Counted from the first letter of the stretch, positions 7,412 through 15,763 are shown. The stretch: DNA of 36,163 nt from Porphyromonadaceae bacterium (GCA_022840285.1 JALHIE010000029.1:1-36163), one strand, 5' to 3'. A program made the numbers and translations. The notes: generated by a model from the sequence alone, not told the origin.

Positions 7412-10138
7412 TCAAAACTTATACGTGTAAGAAAATGATGGGATAAAAGGGAAAATCGACAAACTTTTTAATACCGGTTTACTTCTGTCCTGTTTCTCTT
7501 CCTGAGTAAAAAACTCGGCCTCGGTAGTAGGCACTAAAATAAACGAATTGTGATGCGAATACGCATTGTAAATACTTAAATTCCAAATCCCCACCCGACC
7601 TTTCTTTTTGTGGCGGTAATAATTGAAACTTAAATCGAGGCGGTGATAGGAAGGCATTTTAAAATTGTTGAGTTTATCGATATAATCCGTTTCCTCTCCC
7701 ATGTCGTTAATGTACTTTTGCTTTGCCAGCGTAGCCCAGTTACCGGTAGAATATATCCACGACGTGCTCACATCGAATTTTTTACCGAATTTATGCATCA
7801 CCACCGCGTTTATTTTGTGGCGGTTATCGTATTTCGCCGGATAGACAAGTCCGCGGTTTATCTCACCGTTCGGAAAATGACGATTCGACCACGATAGCGT
7901 ATAGCCCAACCATCCCGATGTATTTCCGAAAATCCTGCTCGCCATCATTTCCATACCGTACGATTTACTTAATCCTTGCGCTATACGCTGTTCCCAATTA
8001 AGATTACCCGAAAGCAAGGAAGTACCTTCCCTATATTCCACCTGATTCCTGGAAGATTTGTAATATCCTTCCAGCGAAAGGTCAAACCCGCGCCAACGTC
8101 CGAAAACGCCACCCGAAACCTGATGCGAGACCATCGGTTTTACATTTTTCGTAATGGGAACCCACAAGTCGTTAGGTAGATTTATCTTACTGCTTTGCAA
8201 CAAATGTACATACTGGTTCATTTTGCCATACGATACTTTCAGCGACCAATCGTTGCCGAGCAGGTAACGTGCCGAAAGGCGGGGCTGTGCGCTGACATAA
8301 GATCTTCCCTGCACCAGGAATCCAGAAAAATGTATGCCCGTATTCACTTTCATGCGTTCGTTCAAAATCATTTCATCTTCAGCGTAGAACGAAAGTTCCT
8401 TTACCAAAACACGCTCGTTGGCAAAAGTAACGGTATCGTTTCGCTTCTCGGTATCGTTTTCTGTTGTCAAAACAATTCCGCTTTGTTCGGGGCGAAACCG
8501 GTGGTGCAGCAACAATGTTCCGAAGCGGATAAAATGATTGCTCACCGGTGTGTAGTCAAACTCCAGGCGATAACCTATGTCCTGAATTCCGGAGCGGTAA
8601 TGGGTGTTGTCTTTTGTTTTATCGATCACTTTCTCAATCTTGTCCGAATTTTCTTCCGATATAATCAACTCTTTTTCGCTAATCGATTTCGTTACAATAT
8701 CCGACGAGTATCGGCTGTAAATCAGTGTAGCATTGCTAAACAACTTATTGTTCATGGCATAGGCCCAATTGAGCGATGCCATTCGCGTGCCCCAACCGGT
8801 GTCAAAATTGGTTTTGTTCTTATTTATTTCGTGGTGCGTGTCGAACGCCGGATCAGGAGAATTGTTATCCGGATCTAAATTGTAAGAACTTTCACTTTTG
8901 GCATCCATATTCAGAAAGAGCTTGTCTTTCCCGTCGTAGATACTCAAAAAAAGACGGCTTTGCTCGGAGAATTTATGGTTGACCTTGGCATTAAAATCAT
9001 AAAAATAATATCCCACATCCGGTTTATCATAATCATCGGGATTGTCCTTTTCATCTTTCTTCCCCGCAAAATATAATGCAGGGCGCACCATTAAATCCAA
9101 GTACGTTCGGCGAAGAGAAACATTGAATGAAGTCTTCTCTTTCACTAGTGGACCTTGAAAATTAAATCGCGATGAAATCAACCCGATAGAGGCCGTGCCG
9201 CCAAGTTTATTCATATCGCCGTCATTCATACGCACATCTACTACCGACGAAAGACGACCTCCATAACGCGCAGGAAAGCTGCCTTTATAAAAATCCATGA
9301 TTTTCACCGCCTCAGGATTGAATGTGGAAAACATGCCACCCAGGTGATTCACATGATAAAGCGGATTCCCATCCACCAAGTAGAGATTTTCATCTAAATT
9401 TCCACCCCGCACGTACATGCCTGCCACACCTTCGGTCCCGGCGGCCACCCCCGGCAAAAGTTGCAGGGTTTTAATCACATCTTTTTCTCCCAAAAAAGAA
9501 GACAAAGCCTGCAGCGTCTGCGTAGTAAGTGTTATCTTTCCGGTTTCGACGTTATGTAGTGGTCCGGTTTGCCGACCCTCTATCACCACTTCTTTAAGCA
9601 AAGAAGTAGGCTCTAAAAAAAAATGGATAACCGTGTCGTTATCCACAACAAAAGTTATCTCCTGCGATGTGTATCCTACGTAACTTCCCCTTAAACGGAC
9701 TTCTCCCGGGGGAAGGGAAAGGCTGAAAAAACCGAAATTGTTGCTTACGGCTCCTTTTTGCGAAAGCAAGTCGAATACATTGGCGCCGATAAGTGTTTCG
9801 CGCGACCCTGATTCGTGGATAAATCCGCTTATCGTAACGTTCTTCGGACGTTCTTTCAAAATAACATAATTGCCGCGGATCATAAATTGGATACCGGTCT
9901 TGCTGAAAAACTTTTCCAGCAAAGGTTGCAACAACATATTCCCTACATGAAGCGTTACGGGCGGAAAGTCCCTCAACAGTTCCGGATTGTATGAAAACGT
10001 GTATCCCGTTTGCTTCTCAATCTGTTGCAACACAGAGGTAACCGGCTTTTTTTCGACGTTAATTGTAATGTTTTGCTGGGCTGATGCTCCTAAAAAGGAG
10101 CAAACAGCCAACAAAACAAGGATAGTATAGCGTTTCAT
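7412..10138 (-). CDS. TonB-dependent outer-membrane receptor with N-terminal STN signalling domain
   Basis: Outer-membrane transducer of 908 aa. In order: signal peptide (1-20, cut near SAQQ); secretin/TonB N-terminal (STN) domain (about 22-97); carboxypeptidase-like regulatory beta-sandwich (about 101-175); plug domain (about 195-310, with LPGVAAGTEGVAGMYVRGGN and LVDGNPLYHVNHLGG); and a 22-strand barrel ending in the aromatic residues YTYKF. The STN domain indicates that ligand binding is relayed to the periplasmic FecR protein encoded just upstream, which controls the ECF sigma factor at the head of the operon. The pairing with DUF4249 rather than SusD argues against a standard glycan-utilisation locus. 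The ligand is unknown; an iron chelate, peptide or other small molecule is possible. Confidence 0.93.
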   Translation of the reverse strand: MKRYTILVLLAVCSFLGASAQQNITINVEKKPVTSVLQQIEKQTGYTFSYNPELLRDFPPVTLHVGNMLLQPLLEKFFSKTGIQFMIRGNYVILKERPKNVTISGFIHESGSRETLIGANVFDLLSQKGAVSNNFGFFSLSLPPGEVRLRGSYVGYTSQEITFVVDNDTVIHFFLEPTSLLKEVVIEGRQTGPLHNVETGKITLTTQTLQALSSFLGEKDVIKTLQLLPGVAAGTEGVAGMYVRGGNLDENLYLVDGNPLYHVNHLGGMFSTFNPEAVKIMDFYKGSFPARYGGRLSSVVDVRMNDGDMNKLGGTASIGLISSRFNFQGPLVKEKTSFNVSLRRTYLDLMVRPALYFAGKKDEKDNPDDYDKPDVGYYFYDFNAKVNHKFSEQSRLFLSIYDGKDKLFLNMDAKSESSYNLDPDNNSPDPAFDTHHEINKNKTNFDTGWGTRMASLNWAYAMNNKLFSNATLIYSRYSSDIVTKSISEKELIISEENSDKIEKVIDKTKDNTHYRSGIQDIGYRLEFDYTPVSNHFIRFGTLLLHHRFRPEQSGIVLTTENDTEKRNDTVTFANERVLVKELSFYAEDEMILNERMKVNTGIHFSGFLVQGRSYVSAQPRLSARYLLGNDWSLKVSYGKMNQYVHLLQSSKINLPNDLWVPITKNVKPMVSHQVSGGVFGRWRGFDLSLEGYYKSSRNQVEYREGTSLLSGNLNWEQRIAQGLSKSYGMEMMASRIFGNTSGWLGYTLSWSNRHFPNGEINRGLVYPAKYDNRHKINAVVMHKFGKKFDVSTSWIYSTGNWATLAKQKYINDMGEETDYIDKLNNFKMPSYHRLDLSFNYYRHKKKGRVGIWNLSIYNAYSHHNSFILVPTTEAEFFTQEEKQDRSKPVLKSLSIFPFIPSFSYTYKF

Positions 10139-10237
10139 TTTTTCAAGTTTTGAGTTTTGAGTCGCGGAGATGGAACATTAACCGCTGCTCCAAACATAGA
10201 AGTCCGTTCCCTTCCTCCAACCGGGGGAGAGGGTTGC

Positions 10238-11059
10238 TTACTTTTCAATTTTTATATGAGTATCCAGTGTTAAATTAATAATATCAACAATTTCAATGAT
10301 GTTTTTTTGTGTAAATGACGATGTAAACGTGAGCGTGGATTCGTCTCCAGGCAATTCTATCGGCACGTTATAGAAGTGCGACAAAACCAACACCACCTCT
10401 TTCAGTTGCGTATTGTTGAATACAAGCGAGCTGTCTTTTCCGTTGATTTCCATCGAACTACCGGACGAAACAACCTTAACAATTTCGGTTCCGGAAGTGT
10501 AATGCACTGTCATACCGGCACTACACAATAGCGGAATAACGGGGCTTTCGGGCGTAAACTGCACTTTCCCCGACACCACGCTAAGGCGGGTTTCCGCGTT
10601 ATCGGCCTGCACGGTAAATTCCGTGCCGAGCACCTGGATTTCTGCTCCGGGCGTGGAAACAACAAAGGGCAGGCCTTCGTTTCGAGCGACGGCAAACGAA
10701 ATTTCTCCCAACATGGAAACACGGCGTTCTGACTTACCGAAACTTTTATCGTATTTCAATTGTGCTCCCTGTTGCATTTCGACGCGGGAACTGTCGGGTA
10801 ACACATAGGAAACATTATCGGCTTTGGCTACCCACTTTGTTCCGGTACTTGACGTGAAATAAAAAACACTTACAACCAGCAATAAGGCGACAGCAGCCGC
10901 AGCACTATAGAAGACCTGCATCTTGCGCACGTTCCGTTCGGGTGCGATGTGTTTTTGTATCCTTCTCCACCCTTTCCGAGAATCAAAAGAATTGGGTTTG
11001 TAATACCGGACTACAAACCGGATGCCCTCGTCTATATTATGTTGTGGTTGATTTTCCAT
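10238..11059 (-). CDS. FecR-family anti-sigma factor with DUF4974 domain
   Basis: Single-pass inner-membrane regulator of 273 aa. A cytoplasmic segment of about 48 residues precedes a transmembrane helix at about 49-68. The periplasmic FecR domain follows, with YVLPDSSRVEMQQGAQLKYD, RRVSMLGEISFAVAR and PFVVSTPGAEIQVLGTEFTV. A C-terminal DUF4974 domain shows NNTQLKEVVLVLSHFYNVPI and the conserved end. It is expected to hold the ECF sigma factor and release it when the receptor's STN domain signals. The gap to the receptor gene is about 100 bases and the gap to the upstream barrel gene is 24 bases. The cytoplasmic part is shorter than in E. coli FecR, as is common in Bacteroidetes. Confidence 0.92.
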   Translation of the reverse strand: MENQPQHNIDEGIRFVVRYYKPNSFDSRKGWRRIQKHIAPERNVRKMQVFYSAAAAVALLLVVSVFYFTSSTGTKWVAKADNVSYVLPDSSRVEMQQGAQLKYDKSFGKSERRVSMLGEISFAVARNEGLPFVVSTPGAEIQVLGTEFTVQADNAETRLSVVSGKVQFTPESPVIPLLCSAGMTVHYTSGTEIVKVVSSGSSMEINGKDSSLVFNNTQLKEVVLVLSHFYNVPIELPGDESTLTFTSSFTQKNIIEIVDIINLTLDTHIKIEK

Positions 11060-11083
11060 TACATCATTTTCATTTTTGGCAAT

Positions 11084-11584
11084 CTACAGATTTATTCCGG
11101 TCTTCAACAATACGCCGGAACTGGATTCTCTGTTAAAATACGGCTGCATAAATGCTTTGACCCCGATGAAAAATCGATCATTTATTGAATAAGAATCTTC
11201 AACAATTAAATTAAAACCGAATGCACTGCGAATCATAGGCTGGTTAAACTTATAAAAACTCAATCCACTCCCAACCCTGAAATCGTTTCTCCTGTTATTG
11301 CGAAAAGGAGATAAAAATACATTCATGTTTGCTTGAAATAATTTTTCCGAATCCGACTTCCACTTGTCCACAACATTTAGCACAATGGATGGAGCAACTG
11401 TAAAATAATCCGACAGTTTAGCATCAAGTTCATATTCGCTAAGCACCAAAAAAACATTTCCCTGCTTAAGTGTGGAAAAACCCAGCCCTATTCGCAGATC
11501 TGTGTCACTATCCCGGCCTTGTGTATTTACAGCTAATACAGGACAAATAATAAGGCAAAGGGACACGATAATTTTTCTACACAT
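11084..11584 (-). CDS. Small predicted outer-membrane beta-barrel protein of unknown function
   Basis: Protein of 166 aa with a signal peptide (MCRKIIVSLCLIICPVLA) followed by alternating beta-strand-like segments such as LRIGLGFSTLKQGNVFLVLSE, FTVAPSIVLNVVD and FRVGSGLSFYKF, ending in the aliphatic residues GINL. The pattern suits a small 8-strand barrel, but I recognise no family. I chose the ATG at 11584 because a purine-rich GGAAGAGAAGAA precedes it and it starts exactly at the signal peptide; an upstream in-frame ATG at 11623 would add a charged stretch. Its place between the sigma factor and FecR genes is unusual, since these two are normally adjacent. Function is unknown; a role in ligand sensing is inference from position only. 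Confidence 0.72.
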   Translation of the reverse strand: MCRKIIVSLCLIICPVLAVNTQGRDSDTDLRIGLGFSTLKQGNVFLVLSEYELDAKLSDYFTVAPSIVLNVVDKWKSDSEKLFQANMNVFLSPFRNNRRNDFRVGSGLSFYKFNQPMIRSAFGFNLIVEDSYSINDRFFIGVKAFMQPYFNRESSSGVLLKTGINL

Positions 11585-11659
11585 TTCTTCTCTTCCGTTG
11601 CTTTTTCTACCTATAAGATGCAAAAAAGCAGAAAATCCCTCTCTCCAAAGGGAAATATT

Positions 11660-12169
11660 TTAAGCAAAGAAGAAGAGGTAAGCCTTGATATCTTTTGCAC
11701 GTAACGATTGCATGGCACGCAGGACATGATTTTCCACGGTCTTTACGGTCAGCCCGGTTTGTTCGGCAATGTCCTTGTAGCGCATCCCGTCGCGCTTAGC
11801 CATTAAAAAGATTTCACGGCGCCGCTCCGGCAATTCGTCGATCATCTTCCAGACACGCGCTTCCATCTCGGCACGTTCCATCTGTTCGTCCCCTGTAAGC
11901 AACTCTTCTCCGGACCATTTATCGAGAGAGGTAGTTGGCTTGGCGTCGCGGATGCGGGTAAGGCAGTTATTTCGAACAGCAGTATAAAGATACGCTTTCA
12001 CCGATTTGATCTTTTCCAGCTGATCCCTTTTATCCCATAAGTTTACGAATGTATCTTGTACCACATCCTCCGCCTCATCGGCGTCGCACAAAAAATGCAA
12101 GGCGTGCAAGCAAAGTTGACGATAATAGCCGTGATAATATTCCGAAAACTGTTTTTTTGAGGTCGGCAT
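11660..12169 (-). CDS. ECF (sigma-70 family) RNA polymerase sigma factor
   Basis: Extracytoplasmic-function sigma factor of 169 aa. Region 2 spans YYHGYYRQLCLHALHFLCDADEAEDVVQDTFVNLWD (about residues 11-45), and region 4 spans LPERRREIFLMAKRDGMRYKDIAEQTGLTVKTVENHV with its helix-turn-helix. It matches the Bacteroidetes sigma-70 group coupled to FecR. The ATG at 12169 begins the family-standard protein; an in-frame TTG at 12190 adds seven residues without support. It heads the minus-strand operon and would direct polymerase to it or to distant genes once released by FecR. A housekeeping-type promoter precedes it, so basal expression does not need autoregulation. Confidence 0.93.
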   Translation of the reverse strand: MPTSKKQFSEYYHGYYRQLCLHALHFLCDADEAEDVVQDTFVNLWDKRDQLEKIKSVKAYLYTAVRNNCLTRIRDAKPTTSLDKWSGEELLTGDEQMERAEMEARVWKMIDELPERRREIFLMAKRDGMRYKDIAEQTGLTVKTVENHVLRAMQSLRAKDIKAYLFFFA

Positions 12170-12194
12170 CAAATCTTTAGTATAGAACAAGGCG

Positions 12195-12225
12195 CAAAAG
12201 TAGTAAAAAAATGGAGATGTTCAAA
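12195..12225 (-). promoter_or_regulatory. Bacteroidetes promoter for the ECF sigma operon
   Basis: On the minus strand TACTTTTG (12195-12202) matches the TAnnTTTG -7 element and TTTG (12222-12225) the -33 element, with a 19-base spacer, which is close to the consensus spacing. The -33 part lies inside the decayed EamA remnant, so part of this promoter sits in the relic sequence. Confidence 0.6.
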
Positions 12226-12280
12226 GAAAGAATCACTGCCAGGCAGGTTATCGGAACAGTCCACAGAAGTCCGGGAAAAA
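12217..12280 (+). pseudogene. Decayed 3'-end remnant of a second EamA/DMT permease gene
   Basis: Reading + strand from 12217 gives MFKERITARQVIGTV, which matches MFNEKITARQVIGAV at the C-terminus of the intact permease (6084-6128). Over 45 bases the two DNA segments agree at 36 positions by my hand alignment, and most differences are silent. Similarity fades through small indels just before the expected stop. No homology is visible upstream of 12217, so only the last helix region survives. The divergence suggests a paralogue or separately acquired homologue rather than a recent duplicate of the intact gene. Confidence 0.7.
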
Positions 12281-12547
12281 ATCGTTTTGCCTTTTTCAAA
12301 AGAACACGGATATTCCCGCTCGCCAATTTTCATCATCTAGCTGTTATTTTCAGTTTCCGGCAATGAATAAGGATAAGCACCATCTCCACGAAAAAAGACG
12401 GTATTAATTTTATCGTAGACAATGGTTCATGGGTTATTGGATAAGAAAGACTTTATAGAATAAGTAAAAATCTTTTCACATCATGAGCTTTTTAACGTTC
12501 ATGTATGGCAGATGCGGAATCGACAAAAAAACAATTTGGTTGTTTCG
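12281..12547. other. Gene-poor interval with no recognised coding sequence
   Basis: This AT-rich stretch between the EamA remnant and the SRPBCC gene carries stops in all frames and no family similarity I recognise. The only structured element is the weak terminator-like hairpin at 12529-12545. A short repeat, TTTTATCGTA, occurs near 12408 and again at the 3' end of the SRPBCC gene (about 12552), which may be chance. Together with the remnant it looks like decayed former coding DNA. Confidence 0.5.
12529..12545 (-). terminator. Weak AT-rich terminator-like hairpin after the pyrE/SRPBCC pair
   Basis: On the minus strand AAACAA-CCAAA-TTGTTT is followed by more T residues, three bases after the SRPBCC stop. 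The position and T-run fit a rho-independent terminator, but the stem is only six base pairs and AT-rich. Confidence 0.35.
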
Positions 12548-12967
12548 TCAGATTTTATCGTAAGGTAATTCCGCAATCACGTCGGATATTTTCTCCAACC
12601 CCTCTTTCAGCGGTTTTGAAACCATTCCTTTGATGAATGGATTGAGGTCGGCTCGAAGCGTAATTTTCATTTTTGTTTCCTTCTCGGCTTTCTGCACAAG
12701 TTGGATCCACAGAAAAACATCAAACGGCAGGTTTTCGGACTTGAACTTAACCAGTTTGTTCGGTTCCCGCCCTGTCACGCGGAACCTCACTTCACCAACC
12801 GGGTCGACACGAAAAGAACAGGAATCACTGTCAAACGTAAAATCCCTGATCTTATCCGCGGGAATCTGGTCCTTTATCAAATCGAGTTTGCTCAAATCCG
12901 AGAGCACACGAAAAACATCCACATCGTTGTGAGATATAGTTTTTACATCGCTGATAAATTCAGTCAT
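12548..12967 (-). CDS. SRPBCC/START-like domain protein
   Basis: Cytoplasmic protein of 139 aa with the outline of the SRPBCC (Bet v 1/START-like) fold. It has an N-terminal strand and helix (FRVLSDLSKLDLIKDQIP), a run of beta strands (CSFRVDPVGEVRFRVTGREPNKLVKFKSE, VFLWIQLVQKAEKETKMKITLRADLNP), and a long C-terminal helix. These folds bind hydrophobic ligands; the ligand here is unknown. The start overlaps the pyrE stop as ATGA, so the two are translationally coupled, and I recall this pairing from other Bacteroidales. The functional link to pyrimidine synthesis is unclear. Confidence 0.8.
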   Translation of the reverse strand: MTEFISDVKTISHNDVDVFRVLSDLSKLDLIKDQIPADKIRDFTFDSDSCSFRVDPVGEVRFRVTGREPNKLVKFKSENLPFDVFLWIQLVQKAEKETKMKITLRADLNPFIKGMVSKPLKEGLEKISDVIAELPYDKI

Positions 12968-13614
12968 TTATTTGTTTTTTTGGTGGTTCCCCACGTTTCG
13001 GGATGTTTGCGCCAATCCTGCAATGTTTTCACATCAGATTCAGCGATATAATCAATTTGAAGCGCTTCGTCCAGGATGGCATCGTAGTTGGTCAAAGCGG
13101 TCAGTTCCACGCGAGCCTCTTTCATGTTAGCCTCTGCTGCAGGGAAACCATACGTAAAGACCGCCACCATGCCGAGTACATCCGATCCGCTTTGGCGAAT
13201 GGCCTCAACTGCTTTCAGGCTACTTTGTCCGGTCGAGACGAGGTCTTCGATCACCACAACCTTTTGCCGGGGTTTCAAATCGCCTTCGATAAGGTTTTCC
13301 AACCCATGGTCTTTCGGTGCCGAGCGAACATAAACAAACGGAAGTCCCAGCGCATCGGCAACGATGGCCCCAGGTGCAATGGCTCCCGTCGCTACTCCCG
13401 CGATGGCTTCAACCTGCGGATATTTTTCAAGGATGACCCGTGCGAACTCGACCTTTAAAAAGTTGCGTGTAGCCGGATAGGACATCAGTTTCCGGTTATC
13501 GCAATAGATAGGCGATTTCCATCCCGATGCCCAGGTAAACGGGTTGGCTGGCTGCAACTTGACCGCTTTTATCTTGAGAAGCTTTTCGGCTGTTAATTTT
13601 TCTACAGTGTTCAT
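12964..13614 (-). CDS. pyrE: Orotate phosphoribosyltransferase
   Basis: Converts orotate and PRPP to orotidine 5'-phosphate in pyrimidine synthesis. Length is 216 aa, normal for the family. The PRPP-binding signature VVVIEDLVSTGQSSL is at about residues 119-133. The N-terminal region has FTWASGWKSPIYCDNRKL and the catalytic loop VRSAPKDHG. The ATG at 13614 begins the family-standard N-terminus. A TATTTTTG promoter element lies about 26 bases upstream. It is followed without gap by the SRPBCC gene. Confidence 0.96.
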   Translation of the reverse strand: MNTVEKLTAEKLLKIKAVKLQPANPFTWASGWKSPIYCDNRKLMSYPATRNFLKVEFARVILEKYPQVEAIAGVATGAIAPGAIVADALGLPFVYVRSAPKDHGLENLIEGDLKPRQKVVVIEDLVSTGQSSLKAVEAIRQSGSDVLGMVAVFTYGFPAAEANMKEARVELTALTNYDAILDEALQIDYIAESDVKTLQDWRKHPETWGTTKKTNK

Positions 13615-13639
13615 ATTTTCTAAACTTAAAAATGAAATG

Positions 13640-13647
13640 CAAAAATA
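13640..13647 (-). promoter_or_regulatory. Bacteroidetes -7 element for pyrE
   Basis: TATTTTTG on the minus strand, immediately followed by CA, lies 25 bases upstream of the pyrE ATG. This matches TAnnTTTG at a sensible distance. No exact -33 motif was found at the ideal spacing. Confidence 0.5.
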
Positions 13648-13721
13648 GTGTTTTTAAAGGAATAAACGCCACAAAGCCCAAAGGGGAAAAATATTTTTTT
13701 AGTTCTTACCGGCTGGTCTTA

Positions 13722-14417
13722 TCAGAATACCTCTCCCAGCGTGGCAACGCTTATCTTTATACCGGGGCTTTTCAGCAAAGCGTAGGCACAGGCCTCTAAT
13801 GTCGAACCAGTGGTAATGATATCGTCGACCAACAAAATATGTTTCCCAGCATATAGGGATGGATGTAGCAGATCGAAAATACCTTTCACGTTTTCCCAGC
13901 GCTGTGTTTTGGTGCGTCGGGTCTGCGTGGGGTTGAAAATGGAGCGTACTAAATTTCCGTTGGAAACGGGGATGGAAGTTGCTTCCGATAACCCGAGAGC
14001 AATCGTTTCCGCCTGGTTAAACCCTCTCTCCTTTTCTTTTTTGGGGTGCAGGGGGACAGGAACGATAAAATCGATGGGCTGAATGAATTCGCTGCCTAGC
14101 AAATCTTTGCCAAACAGTTTCCCCAACAGCATTCCGATCTCCTTTTTTTTGTTGTACTTGAGTTGGTGGATAAGCGGCTGCAAAACTCCTTCTCTCGAGT
14201 ACACGCAAAAAGTGGCAGCTCTCACAAAAGGGAACCTCCCTGCCAAAAGAGTTTCGGCGAAATTATCCGGCTCCATAAAATTGTTTGTTCTGGGGAGTGC
14301 ATGCAAGCATTGCAAACAAACGCCTTTCTCGCTGGACAACAGCCGGTTATTGCAAACCGGACAACAGTTCGGGAAAAAAAGATTTGATAATTCGTCCAAA
14401 AGGGTCTTCATATTCAT
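13722..14417 (-). CDS. comF: ComF family phosphoribosyltransferase-like protein
   Basis: Protein of 231 aa related to ComF/GntX. An N-terminal double-cysteine zinc-binding segment (Cys18, 19, 22, 34, 37; CCPVCNNRLL and CLQC) precedes a type I phosphoribosyltransferase fold. That fold has VPVPLHPKKEKERGFNQAE and the PRPP-loop signature ILLVDDIITTGSTL near residue 195. In naturally competent bacteria ComF assists import or handling of transforming DNA; in Bacteroidetes its role is not settled. The start directly abuts the recX stop (TGA followed by ATG), and a second ATG two codons later is equally possible. Last gene of prmC-recX-comF. Confidence 0.9.
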   Translation of the reverse strand: MNMKTLLDELSNLFFPNCCPVCNNRLLSSEKGVCLQCLHALPRTNNFMEPDNFAETLLAGRFPFVRAATFCVYSREGVLQPLIHQLKYNKKKEIGMLLGKLFGKDLLGSEFIQPIDFIVPVPLHPKKEKERGFNQAETIALGLSEATSIPVSNGNLVRSIFNPTQTRRTKTQRWENVKGIFDLLHPSLYAGKHILLVDDIITTGSTLEACAYALLKSPGIKISVATLGEVF

Positions 14418-14900
14418 TCAATCCTCCGGCATCTCACCCAGGCATTCCAGGATATTGGGCATTGAAAATCCCCTACTCAGGGCAAACCGAATGACCTTGC
14501 CCCGCTTTTCATATTCTGTTTTCCCTTTTACCGATTTCAGTTTCTTTTCCAACAATGGCTTCAACGGCTGAAGAAGGACCTCATCCGAAAATGTTTGGAA
14601 TACCTCGTCAATAATTTCTTGAGGAATTTGTTTCTGCCGGAGGGAAAAAACAATTTTGGTTTTCCCCCACTTGCCGAAACGGAGTTTATCGCTGATGAAG
14701 CTGCGAGTAAACCGGGTATCATCGATGTATTTTTGTTTTAATAAGAGAGAGATAATGTTGTTGACTGCATCATCCCCAAGTTGCATTCGTCGCAATTTTT
14801 GCCGGACGTCGGACGAGCAGCACTCTTTCATGGAACAGAGTCTCGCCATACGCTGGTACGCTGTTTTTTCGGAAACCGGCTTGCGTTCTTCTTGTTCCAT
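14418..14900 (-). CDS. recX: Regulatory protein RecX
   Basis: Cytoplasmic modulator of RecA filaments, 160 aa, made of three-helix repeats. Diagnostic segments are AYQRMARLCSMKECCSSDVRQKL, KYIDDTRFTRSFISDKLRFGKWGKTKIVFSLRQKQIP, and a C-terminal RKGKVIRFALSRGFSMPNI-like repeat. recX is often beside recA; here it lies between prmC and comF, three bases after prmC, so its expression follows that operon. Identity is good from the second repeat; functional effect on RecA is by family knowledge only. Confidence 0.9.
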   Translation of the reverse strand: MEQEERKPVSEKTAYQRMARLCSMKECCSSDVRQKLRRMQLGDDAVNNIISLLLKQKYIDDTRFTRSFISDKLRFGKWGKTKIVFSLRQKQIPQEIIDEVFQTFSDEVLLQPLKPLLEKKLKSVKGKTEYEKRGKVIRFALSRGFSMPNILECLGEMPED

Positions 14901-14903
14901 ATC

Positions 14904-15743
14904 CTATCCTTTTATCGCCTTTATCATCCGCTCATTACCCGAGATGTCTTTTACCCGTTCGATATTTTTGAATCCTCTTTGCTGAAGCAGCGCTTCAACC
15001 TGACGCCCCTTTTCCCGATTGATCTCGAAAAAAAGACCTCCTCCCCTGTTCAGGCATATCCGGGCAAAGTCCGCTATCTTTTCGTAGAAAACCAACGCGT
15101 TTTCATCCGGAACAAACAAGGCCAGGGGCGGCTCGAACATCAGGACATTGTCCTCCATCTCCGCTTTTTCTGACTCAGTCACATAGGGGGGATTGCTCAC
15201 AATGATGTCGAACCTTTCATCCGAAACGGATTCCTGCAAAATATCTTTTTCCAGGAAAAACAGACGCACCCCGTTTCTTTCCGCATTTTTTCGGGCCACC
15301 TCCAGTGCAGCTGGCGAGATATCCCAAGCGTGTATTTCTGCATGAGGCAGTTTTTTCGCCAACGTAACAGCAATGCATCCGCTTCCGGTTCCAATATCAA
15401 GAATTTTTGCGGATGCATTGTTTGTCAAATCTATCACCCACTGCACCAATTCTTCCGTTTCGGGACGAGGAATCAAAACGGAACGGTTCAGGAAAAAGGA
15501 CAATCCAAAAAAATCGGTTTCACCCAAAATGTATTGGATGGGTTCTCCGCTCTTTACTTTATCGACAATTTCGCTCAGTTTCTGCACCGCTGCATCGGAT
15601 AAATGGTTAAATTTGCATGCCAAAATATCCGCCAGCGGGATTGAGAACTCTTTTTCCAGAATCAACCGGATCAAACTACTGACCTCCTCCGGGGAAAAGT
15701 GAGCTTTCAGTTCGTTTTTCAGGAATTTTTTTACATCTTGCAT
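14904..15743 (-). CDS. prmC: Peptide chain release factor N5-glutamine methyltransferase
   Basis: Methylates the glutamine of the GGQ motif in release factors RF1 and RF2 using S-adenosylmethionine. Length is 279 aa. The N-terminal helical substrate domain includes EPIQYILGETDFFGLSF. The SAM motif I is ILDIGTGSGCIAVTLA at about residues 114-129, and the catalytic SNPPY tetrad is at about 184-187. First gene of a compact prmC-recX-comF unit, divergent from ribD with only 34 bases between the two starts. Confidence 0.95.
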   Translation of the reverse strand: MQDVKKFLKNELKAHFSPEEVSSLIRLILEKEFSIPLADILACKFNHLSDAAVQKLSEIVDKVKSGEPIQYILGETDFFGLSFFLNRSVLIPRPETEELVQWVIDLTNNASAKILDIGTGSGCIAVTLAKKLPHAEIHAWDISPAALEVARKNAERNGVRLFFLEKDILQESVSDERFDIIVSNPPYVTESEKAEMEDNVLMFEPPLALFVPDENALVFYEKIADFARICLNRGGGLFFEINREKGRQVEALLQQRGFKNIERVKDISGNERMIKAIKG

Positions 15744-15763
15744 CGTTGGTTCGTTTGGTTAAA

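Noticed and set aside
8195..8878. A 227-codon + strand open frame inside the TonB receptor gene.
   Set aside because: Antisense shadow of a well-supported barrel; low-complexity composition and no recognisable domain.
6084..12280. A genomic island with att sites at the EamA 3' ends.
   Set aside because: No integrase, tRNA or identical direct repeat is present; the two segments are only about 80 percent alike, so a site-specific element is not supported, though the arrangement itself is reported as a finding.
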